A DNA stretch of 64,000 nucleotides from an uncultured Roseateles sp. (GTDB lineage Bacteria; Pseudomonadota; Gammaproteobacteria; Burkholderiales; Burkholderiaceae_C): contig NZ_CAMFJS010000005.1 in the NCBI RefSeq assembly GCF_945956965.1, forward strand, positions 140,415 through 204,414, read 5' to 3'. This document shows, in pieces, positions 45,453 to 56,787 of this stretch. A program made the translations under genes and the position numbers. The notes beneath the pieces were generated by a model, which saw only the letters and a program-made list of their open reading frames with translations, was not told the DNA's origin and did not search any database. Numbering within the stretch: the first letter of the stretch is position 1; every line of letters begins with the position of its first letter.

Positions 45453-47702
45453 ATGAAAATCAACAAGCCCAGCTGGGGCACTTTTTTGGTGGTTTGCATT
45501 GTCTTGATGATATGCACCACGGCCTTCTTTCTGCTGCGCGAGCGGGCGCAGATTTGGTCTAGCGCGACGCAGAACAGTCGTGATGCTGCCATCAGCCTGC
45601 AGACATCCATGAGCAGCCTGCTGGCCCAATCGGTCGCCAGCATCGAAGGCATTCAGCAGCATCTGCAACTGGATGAAAACCTCGGGGGCAACGAAGCCAT
45701 TCGCATCACCCGCAGTGCAATGCGGTTTGACCCGCTCTCCAGCTACCTGGGCTTCAGGGATCGGGTCAGCGGCCGCTACTTCGTCATGGACCGAGAGGGG
45801 CATCTGGTCAATACGGCCGTGGGCCGCTAACTGGCCACGCAATGGAGCAGCCCGAATTCCGATCGAGTCGAGATCCTGCCACTGGTGCAAATGCCAGGGG
45901 ACTCGACCTGGTACATGCCTCTGCTGCTGAAGATTGAGGGGAGAGAGGTCGAGTCTGACCTCACCTTTTCGCTGGTTTCGGTCAATCGCTTGGTGGCGGG
46001 CACCTCACATTTGAAGAGCATACCCGGCAGCTTTCTGGTCATCATCAACACCAACGGCCGCCGCCTGCTGAGGCTCAAGAAGCTGGATGAGCCACAGGAC
46101 GTCAACGGCCCACCCGTGACCCAGGACATCATTGACTTAATCAAAAGGCACAAACAAGGCAACTTCGAACGCGTTAGCGCCCTTGACGGCGTGCGCTCGA
46201 TCTTCGGCTATTCGGTTTCTGACACCTTACCCTTCCAAGTCGCCATCGGCGTTCCAGTGAGCCTGCTGCAAGAGCGCTGGACCACGCAGTCCCTGGCGCC
46301 GCTGATCGTGCTGCTGGTCTCCATTAGCTTGATCGCTTGGCTGGGCTCACGGCTGAAAGAAGCCTTTCGGCAACTTCAAGCCACCACCACAGAGCAGGCG
46401 TACGCAGCCAGGCATGACAAGCTGACCGGCCTGCTCAGCCGTGAAGCCTTTATTCATGACGTCAGCCAACAGATGGCCGCGGCCACCTCGCAGGACGAGA
46501 GGGCCACCGAGCCCGCCACCGTCATGTTGCTGAACCTGAATCGATTCAAGGACATCAACGACACCTTGGGCCATGAAGCGGGCGACAGCCTTTTGGTCGA
46601 AGTAGGTCGCCGCCTCACCGACTCCTTGGCCGGCAGTACGGCCCTGGTCGCACGCCTGGGCGGTGACGAATTCGCCGTCTACATGGCCGAGTCGACAGCC
46701 ATCGAGTGGCTATCGCAAGCGCCTCACTCGGGCTACGCCAGAGTGTCCAGACGCTTGCAAGTCCATCGCAGCGAATTGGAGTTCTCCGCCAGCATCGGCT
46801 ATGCGAACTGGCCACAAGATGCAGCCAGCACCGATGAGCTGCTGCGCTGCGCCGATGTGGCCATGAATTTCGCCAAGCAGAACCTCAAGCCCATGAGCGC
46901 CTACCTGGCCGCCTTCGACAGCTTCTCGCCGGACATGCTGGACTTGCGCGTCGACTTCATCAAAGCCTTGCGCAGCAACGGGCTGAGCCTGGAATACCAG
47001 GCCAAAGTCAGGCTCAGCGACGGCGCTTTGATCGGCGTGGAGGCGCTGTCGCGCTGGGTCCACCCGAGCAAGGGCAATATCCCACCTTTGACCTTCATCC
47101 CGCTGGCCGAGAACTCAGAGCTGATTCACGACTTCACGCATTTCGTTCTGGAAGCCGCCCTGCTTCAGGCCAAGGCCTGGGCGCAAGAAAGGCATCCGCT
47201 GCCGGTGGCAGTCAATCTGAGCGTGAACAACTTGCTTGACCATCGTTTCGTTGAGCGCCTGGATGCACTGCTCAGGCGCATCGACCTGGCGCCTCATTTG
47301 CTGGAAATTGAAGTCACCGAAAGTGCTGTGATGCGCCACCCCGAGCTCACGCTCAAGACCCTGCACGCTATCCGGGACATGGGCCTGCGGCTTGCCATTG
47401 ACGACTTCGGCACCGGCTATGCCTCGTTGGCCTATTTGAAGCAGCTACCCGTTCACTGCCTCAAGATCGATCGCGCCTTCATCGACAACTTGGAAGGCGA
47501 CGATGCCAACCGGCGCATCGTCAAGAGCTCCATTCAACTCGCCCACGAATTCAATCTCGATGTGGTGGCCGAAGGCGTTGAAGACGCGGCCGCTGCCGCA
47601 TTGCTGCTCGACTATGGCTGCGAATATGCCCAAGGCTACTTTTTCGCGCGACCCGTCAGTGCCGCCGCGTTGGCTGAGCGCTGGTGGCCGACCAAGGAAT
47701 GA
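45453..47702 (+). pseudogene. GGDEF-EAL c-di-GMP protein interrupted by an in-frame TAA
   Basis: One reading frame runs from the ATG at 45453 to 47702, broken only by TAA at 45828-45830. The first piece (125 residues) has a membrane segment and half of a periplasmic dCache-like sensor. The rest continues in the same frame with the second half of the sensor, a second membrane segment (about base 46290-46345), GGDEF (LGGDEFAVY intact) and EAL (EALSRW and DDFGTGYAS intact). A single C-to-T change of CAA to TAA would explain the stop. Two proteins are possible, the second restarting near 45885, but without a visible ribosome-binding site. Sequencing error is an alternative. Confidence 0.85.
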
Positions 47703-47846
47703 GCGCTTCTACAGGCTGCAGCCAAGCCTCAAACTGTGAAGGACAGGACGATCCGCGCCGAGGAAGCAATCGCGCCGGCAAAAAGGCCCAGGCGCCGCTG
47801 AGCCAGCCACACAAACTTCAATCCGAAAAATTCGGAGCCCACAACG

Positions 47847-47889
47847 CAAAAACCCCTGAATCGCAAGCAGAACTTGCAAATCAGGGGTT
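47847..47889 (-). terminator. Terminator downstream of tRNA-Ser
   Basis: A 9-bp stem (AACCCCTGA at 47851 paired at 47881-47889) encloses a smaller GCAAG/CTTGC stem. On the minus strand it is followed by a T-run, so it ends the tRNA transcript. Confidence 0.8.
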
Positions 47890-47901
47890 GAGCGTATTAC
47901 T

Positions 47902-47993
47902 TGGAGGAGACGGAGGGATTCGAACCCTCGATGCGGTTTAAAGCGCATACTCCCTTAGCAGGGGAGCACCTTCGGCCACTCGGTCACGTCTCC
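47902..47993 (-). tRNA. tRNA-Ser (anticodon GCT)
   Basis: A 92-base class II tRNA on the minus strand, with the acceptor stem GGAGACG paired to CGTCTCC, encoded CCA 3' end, a T-arm with GGTTCGAATCC, and a long variable arm as required for serine tRNA. The anticodon loop reads CTGCTAA, so the anticodon is GCT and it decodes AGC/AGT. It lies downstream of lysC in the same direction, a common order in Burkholderiales. Confidence 0.97.
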
Positions 47994-48083
47994 GGCCTAG
48001 CCTTGCATTCTATACGAAGAATTTGGGGCGTTTTGGAAAAACCCAGAAGATTTCTAATATTTCTGGAATTTCAAGCTGAAATT

Positions 48084-49352
48084 TTAGACCGGGTCCTTTT
48101 CCAGCTCGAAAGCCTTGTGCAGCGCACGCACGGCCAGCTCCATATACTTCTCGTCGATCACGACGCTGGTCTTGATCTCGCTGGTGGAGATCATCTGGAT
48201 GTTGATGCCCTCTTCGCTCAGCGCGCGGAACATCTTCGACGCCACGCCCACATGCGAGCGCATGCCGATACCGACGATGGACACCTTGCAGATCTTCGGG
48301 TCGCCTTGCACCTTGGCTGCTTGCGTGGCCGGGCCGACGGTCTTCTCCAGCAACTCCATGGTGCGCGCATAGTCGTTGCGATGCACGGTGAAGCTGAAGT
48401 CGGTCTTGCCTTCTTGCGAGACGTTTTGAATGATGACGTCGATGTCGATATTCGCATCAGCCACCGGGCCCAGGATTTGGTAGGCGATACCGGGCTTGTC
48501 CGGCACGCCCAGCAGGGTCACCTTGGCTTCGTCGCGGTTGAAGGCAATGCCGGAAACGACGGCTTGTTCCATTTTTTCGTCCTCTTCAAAACTGATCAGG
48601 GTGCCAGACTTGGCTTCTTCTTCGATGTCGATGTCCCAGGGCGTGAAGCTGGAAAGCACACGCAGCGGCACGCGGTATTTACCGGCAAACTCCACCGAGC
48701 GGATCTGCAAGATCTTGGAACCCAGCGAGGCCATCTCCAGCATCTCTTCGAAGCTGATGGTGTGCAGGCGGCGCGCCTCTGGCACGATGCGCGGGTCGGT
48801 GGTGTAAACGCCGTCCACATCGGTGTAGATCAGGCATTCAGCCGCCTTCATGGCTGCGGCAATGGCCACAGCCGACGTATCCGAACCACCGCGGCCCAGG
48901 GTGGTGATGTTCATCTCATCATCCACGCCCTGGAAGCCGGCGATCACCACCACTTTGCCAGCCGCCAGATCTGCGCGCACGCGGCTGTCTTCGATGCTCT
49001 CGATGCGTGCCTTGGTGTAAGACGAATCGGTATTGAGCGGCACTTGCCAGCCGGTGTAGCTGACGGCCTCCAGGCCTTCGGCCTGCAGAGCGATGGCCAG
49101 CAAGCCCACCGAGACCTGCTCGCCGGTGGAGGCAATCATGTCGAGTTCGCGATTGAGCTCAGCGCTGCCGCTGCTGGGTGCCAATTCCTTGGCCAGGCCC
49201 AGCAAGCGGTTGGTTTCGCCACTCATCGCCGATGGCACAACCACCATTTGATGGCCGGCGCGGGCCCATTTGGCAACGCGCTTGGCGACGTTGCGGATGC
49301 GGTCGGTCGAGCCCATCGACGTGCCGCCGTATTTATGAACAATCAGGGCCAT
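48084..49352 (-). CDS. lysC: Aspartate kinase
   Basis: A 422-residue monofunctional aspartokinase, the first step of the Lys/Thr/Met branch. The N-terminal kinase domain starts with the canonical ALIVHKYGGTSMGS and includes TGEQVSVGLLA and GRGGSDTSAVA. Two C-terminal ACT domains (VTLLGVPDKPGIAYQILG and VSIVGIGMRSHVGVASKMF) give feedback control by lysine and/or threonine. The ATG at 49352 begins the conserved start; the open frame upstream is not family-like. An internal Met (MEQAVVSGIAF) could initiate the small beta subunit known for class alpha2beta2 enzymes; that is inference. Confidence 0.97.
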   Translation of the reverse strand: MALIVHKYGGTSMGSTDRIRNVAKRVAKWARAGHQMVVVPSAMSGETNRLLGLAKELAPSSGSAELNRELDMIASTGEQVSVGLLAIALQAEGLEAVSYTGWQVPLNTDSSYTKARIESIEDSRVRADLAAGKVVVIAGFQGVDDEMNITTLGRGGSDTSAVAIAAAMKAAECLIYTDVDGVYTTDPRIVPEARRLHTISFEEMLEMASLGSKILQIRSVEFAGKYRVPLRVLSSFTPWDIDIEEEAKSGTLISFEEDEKMEQAVVSGIAFNRDEAKVTLLGVPDKPGIAYQILGPVADANIDIDVIIQNVSQEGKTDFSFTVHRNDYARTMELLEKTVGPATQAAKVQGDPKICKVSIVGIGMRSHVGVASKMFRALSEEGINIQMISTSEIKTSVVIDEKYMELAVRALHKAFELEKDPV

Positions 49353-49556
49353 AGTAAGTCGCTGAGAAGCGAGAGTTGAGGCGTGAAAAAAGGAAACGTT
49401 CGTTCGTCTGTTCACGGGCCTTGCGGGGGTGGTCAAGGCGCCGGCACCGTTGGCGGGTGACGCCAGGGCTGCAACCCTTGATTCTAGCTGCTGCGTTGCA
49501 GCAATATGAAAGCGCGCAGCTAGCGCTCAAGTAGCCAAGTGCCCGGCTTCTTCAGG

Positions 49557-50945
49557 CTAGTCAGACTGAGGCCCTAGGCCGGAGTCCACAGTTGGCTCCC
49601 AGCTGACACTCAACTGAGCCTCGCCCGGCGCCGCCCATTGGCGCGCATCCAGGCCCAGCCCCGGCGCAAAAACCAGTTGTTCCGAGCCTGGGCTGAGCAA
49701 TAAAGGCCCTTCGCGCCGCCAGGCGGGAATGCCCGCCTCTTGGTAGGCCTTCTTCAAGCTACGCGGCGGACATGCCGCTGCTTTCTGAAACTGCTCGCCG
49801 CCAGTGCGTGCGCGCACCAGCAAGCTCACCAAACGATTGGCCGCAACGCCGCCCTGCAAAACCGGCCGAACGCGCCAAACGCCGCCCCATGCCGCCTGGG
49901 GATAGTCACCCGGTTGACTGAGATCCAGCTCTTTCGCACGCTCAGCACACCCCTCTGTCGCGGCGCCCTCAAGCGCAGGGCCCCAAGTCAGGTGACCCCG
50001 ATAAAGCCTCAGCACCCCATCGGCACAAGGCCATTGCCCGGCCTCCTGACCGAGGGCTTCCGTCAACAAGCGTCTCACCAGACTGGCCCGCGCCGGCTGG
50101 CCTGACACGCCACTCAGCCAGGCCCGCAAAGCATTGCTGGCACGAGCGGAGGACAGTTCCTTCAGCGCATGCAGATCCAAGCCCTCCGGCCTGAGCACGG
50201 CCGCCAGATCGTCCTGCGCCACTTCCTCTTGCAAGGCCAAGGCTTGCTGGGCCCAGGCACTAGCTGCCGCCAGGCTGGCTTCGGCTTGCGGGAAGGCTTG
50301 TGTCAATGCCGGCCAGACCTGCAAGCGCAGGCGGTTGCGGGCATAGCGCGGATCGCCATTGCTGTCGTCGTCGACAAAGCTCAGGGCATGCGCCTGCACA
50401 TAGGCTTCAATCTGCTGGCGCGATTGCGCGAGCCAAGGCCGGGCCCAGCACAGACCTTCGCGCCATTGCTGCCCTGGCATGGCCGCCATGCCAGCCACAC
50501 CAGCGCCACGCAAGGCCTGCAGCAGCAAGGTTTCGGCCTGGTCGCGTTGATGGTGAGCCAGCAGCAGCAACTGGGCGCCATTGGCACGACAGAGTTGATC
50601 CAGCGCCGCATAGCGCTCCCCGCGCGCCCAGGCTTCAATGCTTTGGCCCGCTTGGGGCTGGGTCGCGACGCGATGAATGCATAGCCGCACAGGCAATCCA
50701 GCAGCAGCCCAGTCTGCGCACTGCGCTTGGCAATGCTGCAGCCAAGCCTCGGCGTGGCGACTCAGGCCATGATGAATATGCAGGGCCAGCACCTGCAGGC
50801 CCGCATCCGTTTGCGCATTGAGCGCCGCGGCTGCTCGCGCGGTGGCGTGCAGCAAGGCGGCGGAGTCACGGCCGCCGCTGTAGGCGACGGCAATCAGGCG
50901 GCCGGGCTGAACTTCAGCTGGCCTTGGTGTCGCCGAAGCGGCCAT
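49557..50945 (-). CDS. tilS: tRNA(Ile)-lysidine synthase
   Basis: A 462-residue enzyme that converts the C34 of tRNA-Ile(CAU) to lysidine using ATP and lysine. The PP-loop is [16 protein letters not shown]. Further family features are [37 protein letters not shown] and [11 protein letters not shown], followed by a C-terminal substrate-binding domain. The start at 50945 overlaps the accA 3' end by 32 bases; the ATG at 50963 is also possible. Co-transcribed with accA. Confidence 0.93.
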   Translation of the reverse strand: MAASATPRPAEVQPGRLIAVAYSGGRDSAALLHATARAAAALNAQTDAGLQVLALHIHHGLSRHAEAWLQHCQAQCADWAAAGLPVRLCIHRVATQPQAGQSIEAWARGERYAALDQLCRANGAQLLLLAHHQRDQAETLLLQALRGAGVAGMAAMPGQQWREGLCWARPWLAQSRQQIEAYVQAHALSFVDDDSNGDPRYARNRLRLQVWPALTQAFPQAEASLAAASAWAQQALALQEEVAQDDLAAVLRPEGLDLHALKELSSARASNALRAWLSGVSGQPARASLVRRLLTEALGQEAGQWPCADGVLRLYRGHLTWGPALEGAATEGCAERAKELDLSQPGDYPQAAWGGVWRVRPVLQGGVAANRLVSLLVRARTGGEQFQKAAACPPRSLKKAYQEAGIPAWRREGPLLLSPGSEQLVFAPGLGLDARQWAAPGEAQLSVSWEPTVDSGLGPQSD

Positions 50946-51885
50946 AGGCTTGCAGGCGCGCATAGCGGCGGTCCAGCAATTCCTTGGGCTTCAGGTCGCT
51001 GACTTGACGCAGGGCGTCGCTCAGCGCGCGCTTCAAATTAGAAGCCATTTGCTTGTGATCACGGTGGGCGCCACCGACCGGCTCATTGACGATCTTGTCG
51101 ATCAAGCCCACCGCCTTGAGACGGTGCGCGGTAATGCCCAGGGCCGTGGCCGCCTCGGGCGCACGCTCGGAAGACTTCCACAGAATCGAGGCGCAGCCTT
51201 CCGGCGAGATCACCGAATAGGCCGAGAACTGCAGCATCAAGACCTGATCGGCCACACCGATGGCCAGGGCGCCGCCCGAACCACCTTCACCGATGACGGT
51301 GGCGATGATGGGCACTTCCAGCTGCGCCATCTCGAAGATATTGCGGCCGATGGCCTCCGACTGGCCACGCTCCTCGGCACCGATGCCGGGGTAGGCACCC
51401 ATGGTGTCGATCATGGTGAACACCGGCAGGCCGAACTTCTCAGCCAGCTTCATCAGGCGCAGGGCCTTGCGGTAGCCTTCCGGGCGCGGCATGCCGAAAT
51501 TGCGCAACTGGCGCTCTTTCGAATCAGCACCACGCTGGTGGCCGATCACCATGCAAGCTTGGCCATTGAAGCGGGCTAGGCCGCCGACGATGGCTGCGTC
51601 GTCAGCGAAATGACGATCACCGTGCAGTTCCTGGAACTCGGTGAAGACCTCGGCGCAATAGTCCAGGGTCTGCGGGCGCTGCGGATGACGGGCGATTTGA
51701 TAGACCTGCCAGGGCGCCACATTGGCATAGACGTCCTTGGTCAGTTGCTGGCTTTTCTTCGAGAGGCGGTCGATCTCTTCGGAGATGTCAACGGCGGACT
51801 CGCTTTGCACATAGCGCAGCTCTTCAATCTTGGTTTCGAGCTCAGCGATCGGCTGTTCGAATTCGAGGAAATGTTTTTTGCTCAT
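50914..51885 (-). CDS. accA: Acetyl-CoA carboxylase carboxyltransferase alpha subunit
   Basis: A 323-residue subunit of the carboxyltransferase that, with AccD, forms malonyl-CoA for fatty-acid synthesis. Family motifs: [20 protein letters not shown] at the N-terminus, [17 protein letters not shown] region ([11 protein letters not shown]), [25 protein letters not shown], and [15 protein letters not shown] near the active site. Length is standard. It lies 88 bases after the alkA-like gene and overlaps tilS. Confidence 0.98.
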   Translation of the reverse strand: MSKKHFLEFEQPIAELETKIEELRYVQSESAVDISEEIDRLSKKSQQLTKDVYANVAPWQVYQIARHPQRPQTLDYCAEVFTEFQELHGDRHFADDAAIVGGLARFNGQACMVIGHQRGADSKERQLRNFGMPRPEGYRKALRLMKLAEKFGLPVFTMIDTMGAYPGIGAEERGQSEAIGRNIFEMAQLEVPIIATVIGEGGSGGALAIGVADQVLMLQFSAYSVISPEGCASILWKSSERAPEAATALGITAHRLKAVGLIDKIVNEPVGGAHRDHKQMASNLKRALSDALRQVSDLKPKELLDRRYARLQAYGRFGDTKAS

Positions 51886-51973
51886 CCTGCTGACTTTTCT
51901 TCAGTGTTGAGGTCGGTGAACCGGCTCCGGGCACCATTTTTGACGATGCGCCACAGCCGAGCACGGGAGGCTG

Positions 51974-52624
51974 TCAAGCCGCCGGCAAGGGGTCGAGGCT
52001 GCGCCAAATGTACCATGTGGCTACCGAGCGGTAAGGGGCCCAGGCATCGCCCACTTCGCGCGCTTCGGCGCGCGAAACAGGCTCGCCGGAGAAGTAGTTT
52101 TCACTGATGCCCTTGAGCAAGCGCGGGTCATCCAGCGGCAAGACGTTGGGGCGCATCAGGTGAAAGATCAAGAACATCTCGGCGGTCCAGCGGCCAATGC
52201 CGCGGATGGCCACCAGCTCGTCAATGATGGCCTCATCATCCATCTGCGTCCATTGGCGCACATGCACCTGGCCGGCTTCGAAATGCCGAGCCAGGTCGAG
52301 CAAATAGTCGATCTTGCGCACCGGCAGGCCGGCACCGCGCAAAGCCTCCACCGACAGGGCCAGGACGGCCGCCGGCTGGATCTTGCTGGCCGAGCCGCCC
52401 ATCAAAGCGACGAACTTTTCCCAGGCACCTTGCGCCGACTTGACCGAAATCTGCTGCCCGATGATGGAGCGGGCCAAGGTGGTGAAGGCGTCGGCACGGC
52501 TTTGCAGGCGCGCCTCACCAAACAAGGGGATCAGCTTCTTCATCACTCGGTCGCGCTTGGCCAAGTGGCGGCAAGCCTCGTCCCAGTACTCCGGGGTGAC
52601 CCCGGCCGCATTCACTCGCACCAC
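51974..52624 (-). CDS. DNA-3-methyladenine glycosylase II family protein
   Basis: A 216-residue helix-hairpin-helix glycosylase (AlkA/HhH-GPD) for base-excision repair of alkylated bases. The HhH motif (LVAIRGIGRWTAEMFLIFHL) is followed by the catalytic Asp in LPLDDPRLLKG. It lacks the N-terminal domain of E. coli AlkA and so resembles the short bacterial/yeast MAG type. The start is a GTG at 52624, two bases after the cysS stop; a GTG follows it directly. Clearly in the cysS-accA operon. Confidence 0.9.
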   Translation of the reverse strand: MVRVNAAGVTPEYWDEACRHLAKRDRVMKKLIPLFGEARLQSRADAFTTLARSIIGQQISVKSAQGAWEKFVALMGGSASKIQPAAVLALSVEALRGAGLPVRKIDYLLDLARHFEAGQVHVRQWTQMDDEAIIDELVAIRGIGRWTAEMFLIFHLMRPNVLPLDDPRLLKGISENYFSGEPVSRAEAREVGDAWAPYRSVATWYIWRSLDPLPAA

Positions 52625-52626
52625 AG

Positions 52627-54012
52627 TCAGGCCCGCGTCCAGGTCGTGCCGGTGGGCGCGTCTTGCAAGACGATGCCGGCGGCCAGCAAATCCTTGCGGA
52701 TCTGGTCGGCCGCAGCGAAATCACGCGCCGCTTTGGCGGCCGCACGGGCCTCGATCTTGGCCAAGATGGCGGCTTCATCCAAGCCGCCCGCACTGGCGCC
52801 GCCGGCTTGCAAATAGTCGCGCGGCGTCTGCTGCAAAAAGCCCAGCACGCCGGCCAAGGCCTTCAGCAAGGCCGCGTCAGCGAGGGAGCGGCTGCGATTG
52901 ACCTCGCTGGCCAGCTCGAACAGCACCGCGATCGCACCGGGCGTGTTGAAGTCGTCATCCATGGCGGTACGGAAAGCGGCCGCCTGGGGCTGCGCCCAAT
53001 CGATCTCCAGCGCAGGCACGGCCAAGCCGTCGAGTGCCGTGTACAGGCGCTTGAGCGCGGTACGGGCATCGTCCAGATTGACGTCGCTGAAGTTGAAGGG
53101 GCTGCGGTAATGGGTGCGCAGCATGAAGTAGCGCAGCGTCTCGGCGTCGTAGCGCTTGAGCACATCCTGGATGGTGAAGAAATTGCCCAAGGACTTGGAC
53201 ATCTTCACATGGTCCACATTCAACAGACCGTTATGCGCCCAGATGGTGGCCGGCGGCTTGCCGTTAGCCCCTTCGCTCTGCGCGATTTCGTTCTCATGAT
53301 GCGGGAACTGCAGGTCGGCGCCACCGCCGTGCAAGTCAAACTGCTCACCCAGCAAGGCGCAAGCCATGGCCGAGCATTCGATATGCCAGCCCGGGCGGCC
53401 AGTGCCGTAACTCGAGGCAAATTTAGCGTCTTCAGGCTCTTCGGGCTTGGCCGCCTTCCAGAGCACAAAGTCGAGCGGATCTTGCTTGCCGTCGTCCACA
53501 GCCACGCGCTCACCGGCGCGCAAATCGTCCAGCGACTTGCCGGACAGCTTGCCGTAACCCGGGAAGGCACGCACCGCGTAGTTCACATCGCCATTGCTGG
53601 CCCGGTAGGCCAGGCCCTTGGCTTCGAGCTTGCCGATCATGGCCGTCATCTGCGGCACAAACTCGGTGGCACGCGGCTCATGGGTGGGCAAGAGCACGCC
53701 CAAAGCACCCAGATCGGCATGCATGGCAGCAACCATCTCATCGGTCAGCTGGCGAATCGGGATTTGGCGCTCCAGGGCCCGACGGATGATCTTGTCGTCG
53801 ATGTCGGTGATGTTGCGCACATAGGTGACCCGGTAGCCGGAGGCCTGCAGCCAGCGGTAAATCAGGTCGAACGCCACCATCATCCGGGCATGCCCCACAT
53901 GGCACAGATCGTAGATCGTGATGCCGCACACATACATGCGTACATGGCCAGGTTCAATGGGGACGAGCGGCTGGACCGCACGGGTCAGCGTGTTGTAGAT
54001 GCGAAGAGACAT
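52627..54012 (-). CDS. cysS: Cysteinyl-tRNA synthetase
   Basis: A 461-residue class I synthetase. Visible are the zinc-binding first Cys and HIGH-like motif ([20 protein letters not shown]), the zinc-ligand cluster ([14 protein letters not shown] with [23 protein letters not shown]), and KMSKSLGN. The C-terminal DALR-type domain is present. It is the first gene of the leftward cysS-alkA-accA-tilS string. The 260 bases between its start and the next rightward gene hold the divergent promoters. Confidence 0.97.
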   Translation of the reverse strand: MSLRIYNTLTRAVQPLVPIEPGHVRMYVCGITIYDLCHVGHARMMVAFDLIYRWLQASGYRVTYVRNITDIDDKIIRRALERQIPIRQLTDEMVAAMHADLGALGVLLPTHEPRATEFVPQMTAMIGKLEAKGLAYRASNGDVNYAVRAFPGYGKLSGKSLDDLRAGERVAVDDGKQDPLDFVLWKAAKPEEPEDAKFASSYGTGRPGWHIECSAMACALLGEQFDLHGGGADLQFPHHENEIAQSEGANGKPPATIWAHNGLLNVDHVKMSKSLGNFFTIQDVLKRYDAETLRYFMLRTHYRSPFNFSDVNLDDARTALKRLYTALDGLAVPALEIDWAQPQAAAFRTAMDDDFNTPGAIAVLFELASEVNRSRSLADAALLKALAGVLGFLQQTPRDYLQAGGASAGGLDEAAILAKIEARAAAKAARDFAAADQIRKDLLAAGIVLQDAPTGTTWTRA

Positions 54013-54272
54013 GGAGCTTGTTGGGCCAAGGCCAAAGCGCCGACCTAGAAGGTCAAACGCAAGGGCTTGCGGTTCACTGAGCGACTGCGGCGGCCGGCTC
54101 GAACCCGCGGTTAGCGGTGGATCTTTGTCGCGATCCGAGGTCGGGCAGGCACCGTAGAATGAACCTCAGTATACCGGCTGGCCCATCTTGGCCGGCTTGG
54201 CACTGACCCTGCCCCCAGCTCGCCACCGTCCCGCCAAGCGCCAACAGCCCCTCCCGGGCAGAGCTCAAACCC

Positions 54273-54833
54273 ATGCCAGCCAGCCTCATGTCTCTACGCC
54301 ACCCAGCCCTGTTGCAAGTGCTCAGCAGCACCGCCCTCGCCGCTTTGCTGCTGGTGATGACGCCCGCCCAGGCGGCCGAATCCGACGCCGCCCAGAAGCT
54401 GTGGATGGGTGGCAAACGCGCCGAGGCCGTGGCCATGCTGGAAGACTCGCTGCGGAAAACACCCAATGATTTGGAATTGCGTTTCGCCCTGGGCGTGATG
54501 CGCATGGAGCTGGGCGAGCTGAACGCCGCCACCACCATCTTCACCCAACTCAGCCAGGACTTCCCCGACTTGGCCGACCCCTTGAACAATCTGGCCGTGA
54601 TCCACGCGGCCCAAGGCCAGCTGGATCTGGCCCAGGCCGAGCTGACGCAAGCGCTGGCCCTGCAACCCGAACATGCGCAAGCCCTGGAGAACCTGGGCGA
54701 TGTGCTGCTGCGCCAGGCCGAGCGGGCCTATCAACGCGCGCTGAAGGCGCAAGTGGCCCCCCAAGCGAGCACGCAAGCCAAGCTCAAGCACGCGCAAGCC
54801 CTGCTGCGCCAGCTGGATGCCAAAGCCCCTTAA
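54273..54833 (+). CDS. Exported TPR-repeat protein
   Basis: A 186-residue protein with a signal peptide (to about residue 35, TPAQAAE) and three to four TPR motifs (for example LWMGGKRAEAVAMLEDSLRKTPND, LNNLAVIHAAQGQLDLAQAELTQALALQPEH). A likely periplasmic scaffold. The start may be ATG 54273 or 54288. It is upstream of the cyclophilin genes; in other Burkholderiales a TPR protein occupies the same site. Confidence 0.85.
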   Translation: MPASLMSLRHPALLQVLSSTALAALLLVMTPAQAAESDAAQKLWMGGKRAEAVAMLEDSLRKTPNDLELRFALGVMRMELGELNAATTIFTQLSQDFPDLADPLNNLAVIHAAQGQLDLAQAELTQALALQPEHAQALENLGDVLLRQAERAYQRALKAQVAPQASTQAKLKHAQALLRQLDAKAP

Positions 54834-54912
54834 ACAGCCACAGCCGGCCAGGTCTTGACCGGGCTGAGTGACAATCGGCGCCCGCAAGCCACTTCTTCAC
54901 CCACAAGAAACC

Positions 54913-55503
54913 ATGCAAGCAAGCTCAACTTCATTCACGTTTATGCGCCAAGCGCTGGCCACCGCGGCGCTTGGCTTCGGCCTGGCCGTCGCCGTGCAGG
55001 CGCAAACCGTCAAACTCACGACCACCGAGGGTGTGATCCGCGTCGAACTGAACGCAGAGAAGGCCCCGAAGAGCGTGGCCAATTTTGTGCAGTACGTCAA
55101 AGCGGGCCATTACGACGGCACCATCTTCCACCGCGTGATCGAGAACTTCATGATCCAAGGTGGCGGCTTCACCGACAAAATGGCGCAAAAGCCAACCAAG
55201 CCGCCGATCCCGCTGGAAGCTGGCAATGGCTTGCTCAATGTGCGCGGCAGCATCGCCATGGCACGCACCGGCGACCCGAACTCGGCCACCGCACAGTTTT
55301 TCATCAACACCGTCGACAACGCTTTCCTCGACGCCGCGAACGCGCGCGATGGCCGCGGCTACGCCGTCTTCGGCCAAGTCATTGAAGGCATGGATGTGGT
55401 CGACAAAATTCGCGCCACACCCACCGGCAATTTGGGCGGTCAACAGAACGTCCCCCTCACCCCCATCATCATCACCAAAGCCATTGTGGAGTCCAAAAAA
55501 TGA
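54913..55503 (+). CDS. ppiA: Periplasmic cyclophilin-type peptidyl-prolyl isomerase
   Basis: A 196-residue exported cyclophilin. The signal peptide (to about residue 30, AVQAQ) is followed by the cyclophilin fold: the [15 protein letters not shown] motif with catalytic-type residues, [16 protein letters not shown], and [15 protein letters not shown]. It catalyses proline isomerisation in periplasmic protein folding. The ATG at 54913 starts the signal sequence. It overlaps ppiB by four bases (ATGA). Confidence 0.95.
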   Translation: MQASSTSFTFMRQALATAALGFGLAVAVQAQTVKLTTTEGVIRVELNAEKAPKSVANFVQYVKAGHYDGTIFHRVIENFMIQGGGFTDKMAQKPTKPPIPLEAGNGLLNVRGSIAMARTGDPNSATAQFFINTVDNAFLDAANARDGRGYAVFGQVIEGMDVVDKIRATPTGNLGGQQNVPLTPIIITKAIVESKK

Positions 55504-56015
55504 GCGCAACGACCAACAAACAAATCGAACTGCACACCAATCACGGCCTGATCGTGATCGAGCTGGATTTTGAAAAGGCCCCGATCTCGGCCGCCAACTT
55601 CCTGGCCTATGTGAAGAGCGGCCATTACGACGGCACGGTGTTTCACCGCGTCATCAAGAAGTTCATGATCCAAGGCGGCGGCTTCGCCGTCGGCATGAAG
55701 CAAAAGCCCACCAATGGCGAGATCCAGAACGAAGCCAATAACGGCCTGACCAACGATCACTACACGGTCGCCATGGCGCGCACCAATGCGCCGCACTCGG
55801 CCTCCAGCCAGTTCTTCATCAACACCACCAATAACGGCTTCCTGAACTTCAAGTCCGAGACCCCTTCGGGCTGGGGCTATGCCGTGTTCGGCAAGGTCGT
55901 CGCCGGCAAGGAAGTGGTTGATGCGATCGAGAAGGTCCGCACCGGCAACAAGAGCGGCCATGCCGACGTGCCGGTTGAAGACGTCATCATCGAGCGAGCC
56001 GTTGAGCTGGCCTGA
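55500..56015 (+). CDS. ppiB: Cytoplasmic cyclophilin-type peptidyl-prolyl isomerase
   Basis: A 171-residue cyclophilin without signal peptide. Motifs [31 protein letters not shown] and [16 protein letters not shown] are all present. It is a tandem paralogue of the periplasmic enzyme and translationally coupled to it. Followed by lpxH in the same transcript. Confidence 0.96.
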   Translation: MSATTNKQIELHTNHGLIVIELDFEKAPISAANFLAYVKSGHYDGTVFHRVIKKFMIQGGGFAVGMKQKPTNGEIQNEANNGLTNDHYTVAMARTNAPHSASSQFFINTTNNGFLNFKSETPSGWGYAVFGKVVAGKEVVDAIEKVRTGNKSGHADVPVEDVIIERAVELA

Positions 56016-56787
56016 TGCCACAGCAGTTCCGGCTTTTGCCGAACTGACAGCGCCGCCCGCGTGGCGGCGCATTGATTTCCTGTCCGACCTGCACCTGTCC
56101 GCAGAAACGCCGGCCACCCTGGCGGCGCTTGAGCAGCACTTGCACGAGACGGCGGCCGACGCGGTGATGCTGCTGGGCGATATCTTCGAGGTCTGGGTCG
56201 GCGACGACGCACGGCTGGAAGATGGCTTCGAGGCACATTGTCTGCAGTTGCTGCGGGCGGCGAGCCAGCGGCGGCCGATCTATTTCATGGTGGGCAATCG
56301 CGACTTCCTGCTGGGTGAAGCGATGTTGGCCGATAGCGGCATGCAGCCTCTTGCCGACCCCACCGTCTTGACGGCCTTCGGCACGCGCTATTTGCTGACG
56401 CATGGCGACGCCTTGTGCTTGTCGGACCTGGCCTATCAAGGCTTTCGTGCGCAAGTGAGACAGCCCGCGTGGCAGGCCCAGTTCCTGGCCCAGCCGCTGG
56501 CCGTGCGCCGCGCCCTGGCCCGCCAGATGCGCGACGGCAGCAAGGCCCAGCAGAAAAGCGAACACGCCAGCTACACCGATCTGGATGAGCCCGCCTGCGT
56601 CGCCTGGCTGCAGGCTGCGGACAGCCAAACCATGATCCACGGCCACACCCACCGGACGGGCGAACATGCCCTGGGCGGCGGCCTGCACCGCCATGTGCTG
56701 TCCGACTGGGATCTGGAAGACCCGGCACCGCGCGCCGATGTGCTGCGCCTGCGCCAAGCCGGCTTGCGGCGCATCTCACTCGCCTGA
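56002..56787 (+). CDS. lpxH: UDP-2,3-diacylglucosamine diphosphatase
   Basis: A 261-residue calcineurin-like metallophosphoesterase of lipid A synthesis, hydrolysing UDP-2,3-diacylglucosamine to lipid X. The metal-binding motifs are FLSDLHL (D and H), [30 protein letters not shown], and the C-terminal MIHGHTHR. There is no in-frame ATG between the ppiB stop and the first motif. The TTG at 56002, inside the end of ppiB, is the best start and gives a standard N-terminus; CTG at 56044 is an alternative. Confidence 0.92.
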   Translation: MSWPDATAVPAFAELTAPPAWRRIDFLSDLHLSAETPATLAALEQHLHETAADAVMLLGDIFEVWVGDDARLEDGFEAHCLQLLRAASQRRPIYFMVGNRDFLLGEAMLADSGMQPLADPTVLTAFGTRYLLTHGDALCLSDLAYQGFRAQVRQPAWQAQFLAQPLAVRRALARQMRDGSKAQQKSEHASYTDLDEPACVAWLQAADSQTMIHGHTHRTGEHALGGGLHRHVLSDWDLEDPAPRADVLRLRQAGLRRISLA

